Assembly: GCF_003591175.1 (NCBI RefSeq)
Contig: NZ_QYYG01000002.1
Location: forward strand, 682,001-746,000
From: Serratia inhibens
GTDB lineage: Bacteria; Pseudomonadota; Gammaproteobacteria; Enterobacterales; Enterobacteriaceae
Length of the DNA: 64,000 bases
Direction: 5' to 3'
Part shown: one piece after another, positions 28,764 through 37,003 of the stretch
Layout: every line of letters begins with the position of its first letter
How positions within the stretch are numbered: the stretch's first letter is position 1
Translations under genes and position numbers: made by a program
The notes under the pieces: model-generated
The model's input: the letters and a program-made list of their open reading frames with translations, nothing else
What the model was told of the DNA's origin: nothing
The model's database searches: none

Positions 28764-30008
28764 ATGGCTTCATTACTCATTGACGACATCCCCACCGCCA
28801 TCAAAACCGTAAAACAGCAGTTACGTCAGGCCCTGCCCAACTACCGCGAGGTATTTCTGGCGCTGGAAGACAACATTCGCCGACAGGTCGAACAAATCCG
28901 CCGGGAGTTGGCCGCCGGCCAAAACCCGGTGCCGCAAATCGATGCGGAGGATATTTTGCAGCAGCGGGTCAGCGAACAGCAAAAGGCCTTGATCAAACAG
29001 CGCGGTGCCTGTGCCATTCGCGGCGTGTTCCCCCGCAGCAGGGCCGAAGCCTGGAACCGGGACATCGGTAACTATCTCGACCACAACAACTTCGTCGAAC
29101 GCCTGAAAAATGCCGCCGAAGACAACTATTTCGGCAAACTGGCCGCCGGAAAACCGCAAATTTACGGCATTTACTGGTCAAAACCGCAGGTGGAAGCCCG
29201 TCAGGACGCCCGCATGCACGCCGTGCAGGTGTTTCTCAACAGCCTGTGGGAAACCGAGAGTAACGGCAAACAGCATTTTGACCCGACCCGGGTCGCCACC
29301 TATGCCGATCGCACCCGTCGTCGCCCGCCGAACTCGTCTTCGCTGGGCCTGTCGCCGCACGTGGACAGCGGCACCATTGAACGCTGGCTGGATGAAAATT
29401 TCCGCTATGTCTACCGCCATGTGTTCTCCGGTGACTGGCAAGCATACGATCCTTTCGCCGCCGATGGCCGCACCGAAGTGCGCGAAATCGCATCGCCGGC
29501 AGTCTGCTCCATGTTCCGTACCTTCCAGGGTTGGACGGCGCTGACGCCGCAACGCACCAACGCCGGCACGCTGAATCTGGTGCCGATAGCCAACGCCATG
29601 GCCTACGTTCTGTTGCGCGCATTGCAAGATGACGTCGCCGAAGACGATTTGTGCGATGCCGCCCCAGGGCGCGCGCTGTCAATCTCGGAAAAATGGCATC
29701 CCCTTTTACTCAGTGGGATTTCCCCTATTCCCGATTTAGAACCGGGCGACACGGTGTTCTGGCACTGCGATGTGATTCACGCGGTGGAAAATGAGCATAA
29801 CGGCGAGTTCGACAGCAACGTGATGTACATCGCCGCCGCGCCGGGCTGCGAGAAAAACGATGCCTATCTGCAACGCCAACTGCCCAGTTTTATCGCCGGC
29901 AAAACGCCGCCGGATTTCGCGCCCGACGATTTCGAAGTGGATTTCAACGGCCGCGCCACTGCCGATCTGCTGACACCACTCGGCAAGCAACAACTCGGCA
30001 TTAAATAA
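28764..30008 (+). CDS. YbiU family DUF1479 protein (putative Fe(II)/2-oxoglutarate dioxygenase)
   Basis: This 414-residue protein matches the DUF1479 family (E. coli YbiU, 421 residues). The HxD pair LSPHVDSGT (near residue 196) and a distal His in [16 protein letters not shown] fit a double-stranded beta-helix metal site, as in 2-oxoglutarate-dependent oxygenases, but the reaction is unknown. A GTGAGGAG ribosome site precedes the ATG. It is transcribed toward ypdA, whose start lies 92 bases after its stop. Confidence 0.85.
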   Translation: MASLLIDDIPTAIKTVKQQLRQALPNYREVFLALEDNIRRQVEQIRRELAAGQNPVPQIDAEDILQQRVSEQQKALIKQRGACAIRGVFPRSRAEAWNRDIGNYLDHNNFVERLKNAAEDNYFGKLAAGKPQIYGIYWSKPQVEARQDARMHAVQVFLNSLWETESNGKQHFDPTRVATYADRTRRRPPNSSSLGLSPHVDSGTIERWLDENFRYVYRHVFSGDWQAYDPFAADGRTEVREIASPAVCSMFRTFQGWTALTPQRTNAGTLNLVPIANAMAYVLLRALQDDVAEDDLCDAAPGRALSISEKWHPLLLSGISPIPDLEPGDTVFWHCDVIHAVENEHNGEFDSNVMYIAAAPGCEKNDAYLQRQLPSFIAGKTPPDFAPDDFEVDFNGRATADLLTPLGKQQLGIK

Positions 30009-30100
30009 CCCCGAGTCCCGTGGTACGCCGCCCGGCCGCCACGGGACCACTGCGCTGTGGTATACTCCCGCGCATCTGTCCGCCGCAGCGAGAGCCCGTC

Positions 30101-31810
30101 GTGCACCCTTTTTTTGAAATGCTGTTAGCGGTGTTTGATCGCGCCGCACTGATGTTAATCTGCCTGTTTTTCCTCACCCGTACCCGGTTGTTCCGCCAAC
30201 TGCTGCAAAAAGAGGACCACACGCCGCTCGAGCTGGGCATGGTCACGGCGATCTTCTCGCTGTTCGCGCTGTTCAGCACCTATTCCGGTATCAACGTCGA
30301 AGGTTCGCTGGTCAACGTGCGGGTCATTGCCATTATGGCCGGCGGCATTCTGTTCGGCCCCTGGGTGGGTATCATCACCGGCATCATCGCCGGGGCGCAT
30401 CGCTACCTGATTGATATCGATGGCATCACCTCCGTTCCCTGCCTGATCACCAGCATCATTGCCGGCATCTGCGCCGGTTATATCAATCTTAAAGTGAAGA
30501 AAGAGCAACGCTGGCGCGCCGGCATCCTCGGCGGCATGCTGTGCGAGTCCCTGACCATGCTGTTGATCGTGCTGTGGGCCAAGCCGACCGCGTTGGGGCT
30601 GGATATCGTCTCCAAGATTGCACTGCCGATGATCCTCGGCACGGTGTGTATCGGCCTGATTGTGCTGCTGGTGCAAAGCGTAGAAGACGAAAAAGAAGTG
30701 ATCGCCGCCCGGCAAGCCAAGCTCGCGCTGGATATTGCCCGTAAAACCCTGCCCTACTTTCGCAATATCAACAGCGAAACCCTGGCGACCATCTGCGACA
30801 TCATCCGCCAGGACATCAAGGCCGACGCGGTGGCGATCACCGATACTCACAGGGTGATGGCCTATGTGGGCGTGGGGGAAGAGGCTTATCCGATTGGCCG
30901 CGAAGGTTTGAGCCGCGTGACCCGCGAAAGCATCCGCCACGGCAAGATCATCATCAAAAACAATCTGGAAAACCCGGCCACGCCGCAAATTCACTCGCAG
31001 TTGGTGATCCCGCTGTGGGAAAAAGGCGAAGTGAGCGGCGCGCTGAAAATTTACTACTGCCACGCCCATCAGATCACCAATACGCTAAAGGTCATGGCGG
31101 TGGGCCTGTCGCAGATTATCTCCACCCAAATGGAGGTCTCGCGCATTGAGCACCTGCGCCAGATGGCGGACAAAGCGGAAATGCGCGCGCTGCAAAGCAA
31201 GATCAATCCGCACTTCCTGTTCAATGCCCTGAACGCCATTTCTTCGTCGATCCGCATCAATCCGGACACCGCGCGCCAACTGATTATCAACCTGTCACGC
31301 TACCTGCGCTATAACCTGGAGCTGAACGACGAACTGATCGATATCCGCAAGGAACTGCACCAAATCCAGGATTATATCGCCATCGAACAGGCACGATTTG
31401 GGGCCAAACTGACGGTAATTTACGACATCGACGACGATATCTCGGTGCGTATTCCCAGCCTGTTGATCCAACAGCTGGTGGAGAATGCCATCGTACACGG
31501 CATTCAGCCGTGCAAAGGCAAAGGCGTGGTAGTGATTGCGGTGAAGGATCAGGGCGCTCGGGTCAAGATTTCGGTAAAAGACACCGGTAACGGCATCAAT
31601 CAGGAGGTCATCGACCGGGTGGCGCGCAACGAAATGCCGGGCCACAATATCGGTCTGTTGAACGTGCACCATCGGGTGTCGTTGCTGTATGGCGAAGGGT
31701 TGCGTATCCGTCGGCTGGAGCCGGGCACCGAAATTGCCTTTTACATCAGCAAAAACGGCGGCAAACTGCAGATGGAAAGCAGCGTACTGCCGGCCGGGGA
31801 GCCATCATGA
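30101..31810 (+). CDS. ypdA: Pyruvate-sensing histidine kinase YpdA
   Basis: This 569-residue kinase of the LytS family has six or so N-terminal membrane helices (5TM-LYT domain, about 10-200), a GAF domain (about 215-345) and a His-kinase/ATPase module. The phospho-acceptor histidine lies in [19 protein letters not shown], and the ATPase N box in [18 protein letters not shown]. Alignment with E. coli YpdA starts at the GTG at 30101 ([22 protein letters not shown]); an upstream in-frame extension is not conserved. Its stop overlaps ypdB by four bases. E. coli YpdA/YpdB responds to extracellular pyruvate. Confidence 0.94.
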   Translation: MHPFFEMLLAVFDRAALMLICLFFLTRTRLFRQLLQKEDHTPLELGMVTAIFSLFALFSTYSGINVEGSLVNVRVIAIMAGGILFGPWVGIITGIIAGAHRYLIDIDGITSVPCLITSIIAGICAGYINLKVKKEQRWRAGILGGMLCESLTMLLIVLWAKPTALGLDIVSKIALPMILGTVCIGLIVLLVQSVEDEKEVIAARQAKLALDIARKTLPYFRNINSETLATICDIIRQDIKADAVAITDTHRVMAYVGVGEEAYPIGREGLSRVTRESIRHGKIIIKNNLENPATPQIHSQLVIPLWEKGEVSGALKIYYCHAHQITNTLKVMAVGLSQIISTQMEVSRIEHLRQMADKAEMRALQSKINPHFLFNALNAISSSIRINPDTARQLIINLSRYLRYNLELNDELIDIRKELHQIQDYIAIEQARFGAKLTVIYDIDDDISVRIPSLLIQQLVENAIVHGIQPCKGKGVVVIAVKDQGARVKISVKDTGNGINQEVIDRVARNEMPGHNIGLLNVHHRVSLLYGEGLRIRRLEPGTEIAFYISKNGGKLQMESSVLPAGEPS

Positions 31811-32541
31811 AAGCCATTATCGTTGAAGACGAGTTCCTCGCCCAGGAGGAGCTCAGTTATCTGATCAAAAAGCACAGCAACATCGTTATCGAAGCCACCT
31901 TCGAAGACGGGCTGGACGTGCTGAAATACCTGCAGAATCATCAGGTCGACGCCATTTTTCTCGATATCAACATTCCGTCCCTGGATGGCGTGCTGCTGGC
32001 ACAAAACATCAGCAAGTTTGCGCACCGGCCTTCGATTATCTTCATCACCGCTTATAAAGAACATGCGGTGGAAGCATTTGAAATCGAAGCCTTTGACTAC
32101 ATCCTCAAGCCCTATCACGAAGCGCGCATCGTCACCATGTTGCAAAAACTGGAGGCACTGCATAACCGGCCCGCTAACGCCACGGAACAAGCCAGCGCGC
32201 CAAACCGCAGCAGCCACAGCATTAACCTGATCAAAGACGAGCGGATTATCGTCACCGATATCAACGACATCTACTATGCCGCCGCTGATGAAAAAGTGAC
32301 GCGGGTCTATACCCGCCGCGAAGAGTTTGTGATGTCGATGAACCTCACCGAGTTTTACGGCCGCCTGCCGGAGGAGCATTTCTTCCGCTGCCACCGGTCT
32401 TACTGCGTCAATCTGTCGAAAATCCGCGAGATCGTGCCCTGGTTCAACAACACCTATATTCTGCGGCTGAGCGACCTGGAGTTTGAAGTGCCGGTCAGCC
32501 GCAGCAAGGTTAAAGAGTTCCGCAAATTAATGCGGTTATGA
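31807..32541 (+). CDS. ypdB: LytTR response regulator YpdB
   Basis: This 244-residue regulator has a receiver domain (residues 1-120; acidic EDEF pocket and phospho-acceptor Asp in [14 protein letters not shown], near residue 53) and a C-terminal LytTR DNA-binding domain (about 140-244). In E. coli YpdB activates yhjX through GGCATTTCAT direct repeats. Here three such repeats lie 0.5 kb downstream, before a yhjX-like gene. It is translationally coupled to ypdA. Confidence 0.95.
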   Translation: MKAIIVEDEFLAQEELSYLIKKHSNIVIEATFEDGLDVLKYLQNHQVDAIFLDINIPSLDGVLLAQNISKFAHRPSIIFITAYKEHAVEAFEIEAFDYILKPYHEARIVTMLQKLEALHNRPANATEQASAPNRSSHSINLIKDERIIVTDINDIYYAAADEKVTRVYTRREEFVMSMNLTEFYGRLPEEHFFRCHRSYCVNLSKIREIVPWFNNTYILRLSDLEFEVPVSRSKVKEFRKLMRL

Positions 32542-32551
32542 CCGGGCCGTA

Positions 32552-32887
32552 TTACCAGCGCGGCCCGGGGCCGTAGTAATACCCCGGCGGTGGCGGTGGC
32601 GGCATGCGACGATAATGCGGGCGATCGCGCCATTCGCGCCGTGGTGCTTCGTAATAAATCACTCGTGGCGGCGGACCGTAATAATAACCGCGTGGCCGCT
32701 CATAGACGCGGTGTTCAGACCACCAGCGCGGATCGCGCCAGCGGCCGCCGTCCCAATAATGGCCGCGATCATCGCGGTCACCAATGTGCAATGAAATACC
32801 CGGCACGTTCACGCCAATGGATACGTCTGCCTGGCTTACCAACGGCATCGACAGCAGAGCGGCCAGCAACAACAGTATTTTTTTCAT
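32552..32887 (-). CDS. DUF2502 (YpeC-like) secreted protein
   Basis: This 111-residue protein has a signal peptide (MKKILLLLAALLSMPLVSQA) and the DUF2502 core (IGVNVPGISLHIGDRDDRGHYWDGGRWRD written as IGDRDDRGHYWDGGRWRD). The mature part is rich in Arg, Tyr and Pro and ends in a proline/glycine/tyrosine stretch (PPPPPPGYYYGPGPRW). Start at 32887 gives a normal signal peptide behind AGGAG. Function unknown. It is a paralog of the ypeC gene at 43610 and converges on ypdB with a 10-base gap. Confidence 0.8.
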   Translation of the reverse strand: MKKILLLLAALLSMPLVSQADVSIGVNVPGISLHIGDRDDRGHYWDGGRWRDPRWWSEHRVYERPRGYYYGPPPRVIYYEAPRREWRDRPHYRRMPPPPPPGYYYGPGPRW

Positions 32888-33047
32888 CTCATGACTCCTG
32901 CAGAGCGGAACCCGTCCGTTCACCGCCAACATAGGCTCACCGCTATCGCCGCTCTATAGGAATAATGCTCATTTACCCATTCCAGACGTTTCCTTCACAA
33001 TTTGAGCACAATCCTGGACATCGGACTGACGAAAAATCGTGGCTATC

Positions 33048-33064
33048 TTTGATGTAGATCACGT
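33048..33064. promoter_or_regulatory. CRP-like site upstream of yhjX-like gene
   Basis: TTTGATGTAGATCACGT aligns with the CRP ideal TGTGATCTAGATCACAT at 13 to 14 of 17 positions. It ends 9 bases before the first YpdB repeat. Carbon control of the pyruvate-responsive transporter is plausible; the site is a prediction. Confidence 0.5.
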
Positions 33065-33073
33065 GGCGCCAGC

Positions 33074-33134
33074 GGCATTTCATCCCCTTTTAACCGCTAA
33101 AACGGCAACTCATGCGCCACCAGATGCATTTCAT
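33074..33134 (+). promoter_or_regulatory. Three YpdB recognition repeats
   Basis: GGCATTTCAT (33074-33083), GGCAACTCAT (33104-33113) and TGCATTTCAT (33125-33134). The second and third are spaced by exactly 11 bases, the spacing known for the E. coli YpdB target (GGCATTTCAT-N11-GGCATTTCAT before yhjX). The first is an exact consensus copy, 20 bases before the second. A TATAAT (33189-33194) lies downstream with no good -35 element, as expected for an activated promoter. Confidence 0.85.
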
Positions 33135-33285
33135 TCCTTCCCCCGTGCAACTCATTCCCGATCCGCCGCCAGGTGGTATTACCAGCCTTATAATATGCCC
33201 ATACCGCGGGGCCGCAGAGGTTCTCCGCAAATTTCCGCCAACGGCTGACCGCCCGGCAACGCACATACAGAGAAGGAGACCGGCC

Positions 33286-34512
33286 ATGAACACCAAACCG
33301 GCAAATCGCAGCTTAATCGTTCTGGGCACCATCATCTGCCAGATGGGGCTCGGCACTATCTATACCTGGAGCCTGTTCAACCAACCGCTGGTCGACAAAT
33401 TCCATTGGGGTCTGGGTGACGTCGCCACTACCTTCTCCATCACCAGTTTCTTTCTGGCCTTCGCCACGCTGTTTGCCGGTAAACTGCAGGAACGCTTCGG
33501 CATCCGCAACCTGACGCTGTGCTCGGGTATTCTGGTCGGTCTGGGCCTGATCGCCAGCGCCCATGTCAGCTCATTGGATATGATCTATCTGTTGGCCGGC
33601 GTAGTGGTTGGGTTCGCGGTGGGTATCGCCTACATCTCCACCCTGTCCAACCTGATCAAGTGGTTCCCGGCCAATAAAGGGCTGATCTCCGGCATCTCGG
33701 TGGGCGCATTCGGCAGCGGCAGCCTGCTGTTCAAATACGTTAACGCCGCGCTGATTGCCGATGTCGGCGTGTCCGCCGCCTTCTTCTACTGGGGTGCGAT
33801 TGTGATGGCGCTGATTGTGCTGGGTTCGCTGCTGTTGAAAGAGCCGGTGCTGACCCGCCAGTCTGCGCAGCAAAAGGCCGGCACTTTGGGTAACGACTTC
33901 AGCGTGCGCCAGATGCTGGCGACCAAAGAAGCCTACCTGCTGTTCATCATTTTCTTCGCCGCCTGCATGAGTGGCCTGTATCTGATTGGCATCGTGAAGG
34001 ACATGGGCGTACAACTGGCCGGGATGGATTTGGCCACCGCCGCCAACACCGTTTCCGCCGTAGCGATTTTCAACACCGCAGGCCGCATCATTCTGGGTAC
34101 GCTGTCGGATAAAGTGGGCCGCATGCGCGTCATCAGTTTCACCATGCTGGTTACCGTGCTGGCGATTGTAGCGCTGAGCTTCCTCACCCTGAACCATACG
34201 CTGTTCTTTATCTGCGTCGGCGCGGTCGCCTTCTGCTTCGGTGGCAACATCACCGTGTTCCCGGCGATTGTCGGCGACTTCTTCGGCCTGAAAAACCACA
34301 GCAAAAATTACGGCATCATCTATCAGGGCTTCGGTCTGGGCGCACTGGCCGGTTCGTTCGTCGCCAAATACTTCGGCGGTTTCCATGCCACATTCATGGT
34401 CATTGGCGTGCTCTCCATCGCTTCCCTGCTGATCACCCTGTTCATCAAGGCGCCAAAAGCGGTCGAACGGGAAGAAGACAGCCGCGAGCCGGCAGACTTG
34501 GTCAAAGCCTGA
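33286..34512 (+). CDS. OFA-family MFS transporter, YhjX-like (pyruvate-inducible)
   Basis: This 408-residue major facilitator with 12 helices belongs to the oxalate/formate antiporter (OFA) family. The N-terminus NRSLIVLGTIICQMGLGTIYTWSLFNQPLVDKF and the loop LSDKVGRMRVISFTML are typical. ATG 33286 is preferred because AGAAGGAGA lies just upstream and the protein then has YhjX length (402 in E. coli); an in-frame start at 33112 would lie within the YpdB repeats. E. coli YhjX is the main target of YpdA/YpdB and is implicated in pyruvate transport. A strong terminator follows. Confidence 0.88.
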   Translation: MNTKPANRSLIVLGTIICQMGLGTIYTWSLFNQPLVDKFHWGLGDVATTFSITSFFLAFATLFAGKLQERFGIRNLTLCSGILVGLGLIASAHVSSLDMIYLLAGVVVGFAVGIAYISTLSNLIKWFPANKGLISGISVGAFGSGSLLFKYVNAALIADVGVSAAFFYWGAIVMALIVLGSLLLKEPVLTRQSAQQKAGTLGNDFSVRQMLATKEAYLLFIIFFAACMSGLYLIGIVKDMGVQLAGMDLATAANTVSAVAIFNTAGRIILGTLSDKVGRMRVISFTMLVTVLAIVALSFLTLNHTLFFICVGAVAFCFGGNITVFPAIVGDFFGLKNHSKNYGIIYQGFGLGALAGSFVAKYFGGFHATFMVIGVLSIASLLITLFIKAPKAVEREEDSREPADLVKA

Positions 34513-34524
34513 TTTTTAAATAGC

Positions 34525-34563
34525 AAAAGGGGCGCAACCCAATGGGTTGCGCCCCTTTTTTTG
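34525..34563 (+). terminator. Terminator of the yhjX-like gene
   Basis: AAAAGGGGCGCAACCC-AAT-GGGTTGCGCCCCTTTT, a perfect 16-bp stem, followed by further T. Confidence 0.95.
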
Positions 34564-34848
34564 TCTTTTCCACTGCCATAAAGTAACCGCATTACCTTGA
34601 GAAACAACGCAAATAGCGGATCCTAATACCACTACACTTTTGCCAGACGATGCTCTACCGGGCAGCGGGTTCAAGATTTTCATAAAATGACGTACCTTAT
34701 ACTCAGCAATGGCCATAATGAACGGCACTAATAAAGCGCTAATAACCAAAGACGCCGGAAGTGATCTACTATTCCGCACAGCTATCTAGGTCAAATCCCT
34801 GGTTTCTGCTTCAACCCGACGTAGATGCATTTAGTCGAAAGATAAAAA
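34564..34848. other. Non-coding stretch before the AT-rich operon
   Basis: I see no gene that I can support. A minus-strand frame (34516-34779) begins with a hydrophobic stretch but reads through the yhjX terminator, so it is probably spurious. Composition becomes AT-rich from about 34,700 on, marking the edge of what looks like acquired DNA. Confidence 0.5.
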
Positions 34849-34881
34849 TTGACACTTCGAAATAATAATGATTATTATTTC
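34849..34881 (+). promoter_or_regulatory. Promoter overlapped by a 23-bp Fur-like palindrome
   Basis: TTGACA (34849-34854) and TATTAT (34873-34878) are spaced 18 bases. A perfect palindrome covers 34859-34881: arms GAAATAATAAT and ATTATTATTTC around a central G. It lies over the spacer and the -10, the classical place for a repressor operator. Its centre, TAATAATGATTATTA, matches the Fur core TGATAATNATTATCA at 13 of 15 positions. The start codon of the first gene is about 34 bases downstream. Confidence 0.75.
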
Positions 34882-34914
34882 ACAAAGCAAACAATAATCA
34901 CTTATGGGAAGAAA

Positions 34915-35283
34915 ATGAAAAAGGAATTTTTCTTGCTGATGCTGCCCTGCGCCATATTTTCATCAGCAGCAGAAACAATACAAAATGAATATGAGTCTCC
35001 GAAATCTATTCTTAAAATTGATGACTTCCTGCCGGATAAAAAGTACTGGTCATTTAATAGCGGAATTAACATATTAAATAGCGGAAGAGAAGGCGGACAT
35101 CCCGGATTCTATATCAATCAAATTGGGCCTGCGCAATATATAGTGGACAGAACATCATTTGCTTACAAAAGTGAAACCAATGGAGTTTCCGGATATCTGT
35201 CAGCCATGGGGGCCAGTCAGGCAGCCTTCGGGGGAAGTGGAAGCGGATCTTGTAATTCCTGTCATACGGTCAATCATAGATGA
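34915..35283 (+). CDS. Unknown exported protein ending in a CxxCH motif
   Basis: A 122-residue protein that I do not recognise. The N-terminus is a signal peptide (MKKEFFLLMLPCAIFSSAA, cleavage near residue 19). The mature part is polar, with a beta-like middle (KYWSFNSGINILNSGREGG; GFYINQIGPAQYIVDRTSF), then a small-residue stretch and GGSGSGSCNSCHTVNHR at the end. Cys113, Cys116 and His117 form CxxCH, the haem c attachment pattern, on a flexible Gly/Ser linker; the same residues could instead bind a metal or be modified. The ATG at 34915 has GGGAAG upstream. The stop overlaps the next start (ATGA). AT-rich codon use unlike its neighbours suggests acquisition. A truncated barrel protein is an alternative. 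Confidence 0.65.
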   Translation: MKKEFFLLMLPCAIFSSAAETIQNEYESPKSILKIDDFLPDKKYWSFNSGINILNSGREGGHPGFYINQIGPAQYIVDRTSFAYKSETNGVSGYLSAMGASQAAFGGSGSGSCNSCHTVNHR

Positions 35284-35585
35284 ATATAATATCATTTCTA
35301 CTGGTAATTATTTTTTATGTATTTATTTATCGAAAATCACTCAACCGAGACAAAAAACCAATAATTATAGCTACGGCCTTTTGCTGGCTGATTTATGGTT
35401 ACATTTACAACTTCACGAACAACGCATTTTATATGCCAAGTGCCAGTATTCTATTAGGGGGGCTACTACTCGCTTATAGAGTATTAAGAAAAAAAACATT
35501 CCCTGACAAATGGGTGGAAATGTTTTTTCTATTACCGTTAATCTCATTATCCCAAGCGCTGGTAACATGGGTAAGTGATTCATAA
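35280..35585 (+). CDS. Unknown small membrane protein, partner of the exported CxxCH protein
   Basis: This 101-residue, very hydrophobic protein has about three helices (residues 2-17, 27-45 and 50-67) and possibly a fourth near the C-terminus (WVEMFFLLPLISLSQALVTW). A basic loop (YRKSLNRDKK) follows the first helix. Its ATG overlaps the stop of the preceding gene by four bases, so the two products are probably made in a fixed ratio and may work together. No family recognised. Roles as membrane anchor, export helper or immunity protein are all open. Confidence 0.65.
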   Translation: MNIISFLLVIIFYVFIYRKSLNRDKKPIIIATAFCWLIYGYIYNFTNNAFYMPSASILLGGLLLAYRVLRKKTFPDKWVEMFFLLPLISLSQALVTWVSDS

Positions 35586-35694
35586 TCCATAAGGGAGGGA
35601 AACCTCCCTGAAAAAGGAATCAACAGAATGAATATAACTAGCATTCTGTTAGTTACCGGCAAAACAGCGGCATGCCACTTTGCCGGCGTTATGA

Positions 35695-36657
35695 TTACAA
35701 ATGCATACCCAATGTCTGGCGCAGGTGGGCACCGGCGCCCAACAGGCCCGGTTGCGCATGGGTGATCATAAAGACCGGGATCTCATGCACGTAATCCTTG
35801 AAACGCCCTTTATCTTCAAAGGCGGCGCGGAAACCGGATGCCTTGAAGAACTCCATAAAGCGCGGCACTATGCCGCCGGCGATGTAAACGCCGCCGAAAG
35901 TACCGAGATTCAACGCCAGGTTGCCGCCAAAGCGCCCTAAAATAACGCAGAACAGCGACAAGGCACGGCGGCAGTCAATGCAGCTGTCGGCCAGCGCACG
36001 CTCGGTGATGTCCTTTGGCTCGAGCTTTTCCGGCAGGCGTTGATCGGACTTGACGATAGCGCGGTAGAGATTGACCAACCCCGGGCCGGACAACACACGC
36101 TCGGCAGACACATGCCCCACTTCTGCCCGCAGTACCTCCAGAATGCTATCTTCCTCTTCGCTGTTCGGCGCAAAATCAACGTGGCCGCCCTCACCCGGCA
36201 AGCTCACCCAGCGGCGGTTAACGTGCACCAGATGTGCCACCCCCAGGCCGGTGCCGGCACCGTACACCGCAATCGGCTTGTCTTTCTGCGCGCTGCCGCC
36301 GCCGAACTGCAACACATCGTCTTGCGACAACATCGGGATCGCCATCGATACGGCGGTAAAGTCGTTGATCACTTCCAGATGGCTGAGCCCCAGGTTGGCC
36401 CGCATCTCTTTGATCGAGAACGCCCAGGTGTGGTTGGTCATCGCCACCCAGTCTTCGGTGACCGGGCAGGCAATCGCGATGCAGGCGTCCTGCACCTGGA
36501 TATCCTGCTCTTGCAGATATTGGCGGATCACCGCCTCCAGGCTGTCAAACTCCAGGCCGGAATAGGTTTTTGCCTGGGTAATTTCACCCGTCGCCACAGT
36601 GCACAACGCCAGGCGGGCATTCGTCCCGCCAACATCACCTACGAGGGCATAGGTCAT
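35695..36657 (-). CDS. glk: Glucokinase
   Basis: This 320-residue sugar kinase phosphorylates free cytosolic glucose to glucose 6-phosphate with ATP. The N-terminal phosphate loop [16 protein letters not shown], the [17 protein letters not shown] glucose site and [12 protein letters not shown] mark the hexokinase/glucokinase family of E. coli type. Start at 36657 ([11 protein letters not shown]) corresponds to the E. coli protein; the open frame continues upstream without conservation. CRP-like and Cra-like sites lie 97-128 bases upstream. The divergent neighbour yfeO is the E. coli neighbour. Confidence 0.96.
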   Translation of the reverse strand: MTYALVGDVGGTNARLALCTVATGEITQAKTYSGLEFDSLEAVIRQYLQEQDIQVQDACIAIACPVTEDWVAMTNHTWAFSIKEMRANLGLSHLEVINDFTAVSMAIPMLSQDDVLQFGGGSAQKDKPIAVYGAGTGLGVAHLVHVNRRWVSLPGEGGHVDFAPNSEEEDSILEVLRAEVGHVSAERVLSGPGLVNLYRAIVKSDQRLPEKLEPKDITERALADSCIDCRRALSLFCVILGRFGGNLALNLGTFGGVYIAGGIVPRFMEFFKASGFRAAFEDKGRFKDYVHEIPVFMITHAQPGLLGAGAHLRQTLGMHL

Positions 36658-36753
36658 CAGTATCTTCTCCGCAAAATGAATAATAGAAAGCTGCCCACAC
36701 TGTAAAATCCCGCCGCAAAAACAACAATCACCATCCTTCGCGCTGCCATCCAT

Positions 36754-36784
36754 TAGCGATCCAGATCACAAAAAACGTTTCAGC
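36754..36784. promoter_or_regulatory. CRP-like and Cra-like sites upstream of glk
   Basis: AGCGATCCAGATCACA (36755-36770) resembles a CRP site. Immediately after it, AAAACGTTTCAGC (36772-36784) reads GCTGAAACGTTTT on the minus strand, close to the Cra (FruR) consensus GCTGAAACGTTTCA. Control of E. coli glk by Cra is established; these sites are predicted by eye. Confidence 0.55.
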
Positions 36785-36791
36785 TCGGCGG

Positions 36792-36824
36792 TTTTGCCGC
36801 AGTTTGAAACAAATTGCGGCAAAA
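36792..36824. repeat. Perfect inverted repeat in the glk-yfeO intergenic region
   Basis: TTTTGCCGCA (36792-36801) and TGCGGCAAAA (36815-36824) flank 13 bases. The T run precedes and the A run follows the stem on the plus strand, so it is not a normal terminator for either flanking gene. It may be an operator or a repeat. Confidence 0.6.
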
Positions 36825-37003
36825 AAACGTGCCGTGGCGGCTGTTAACCGTCATAACAGAGAGGCACTATTAATCAACCGGCGCCCTTTGCCTGTCGGTC
36901 ATTGCTTTGCATGCCGGCGTACCTATCGTCTGGCAAGCCGGGGCCACAGCCCAATAACCCATCCTCCCTGCCGCTCAGGGGGCCATTGACAAGGGATCCT
37001 TGC

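Noticed and set aside
33112-33285. In-frame N-terminal extension of the yhjX-like protein
   Set aside because: It would begin inside the YpdB repeats and cross the -10 region. The ATG at 33286 has a good ribosome site and gives the family length.
34516-34779. Minus-strand frame of 87 codons with a hydrophobic N-terminal stretch
   Set aside because: It reads through the perfect terminator stem of the yhjX-like gene and ends inside it; there is no clear ribosome site. More likely chance than a gene.
35628-35765. 45-codon plus-strand frame after the AT-rich operon, starting MNITSILLVTGKTAACHFAG, with AAGGAAT upstream
   Set aside because: It has a plausible ribosome site, but half of it is antisense to the 3' end of glk and the composition is ordinary. 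I could not support it as a gene; ribosome profiling would decide.
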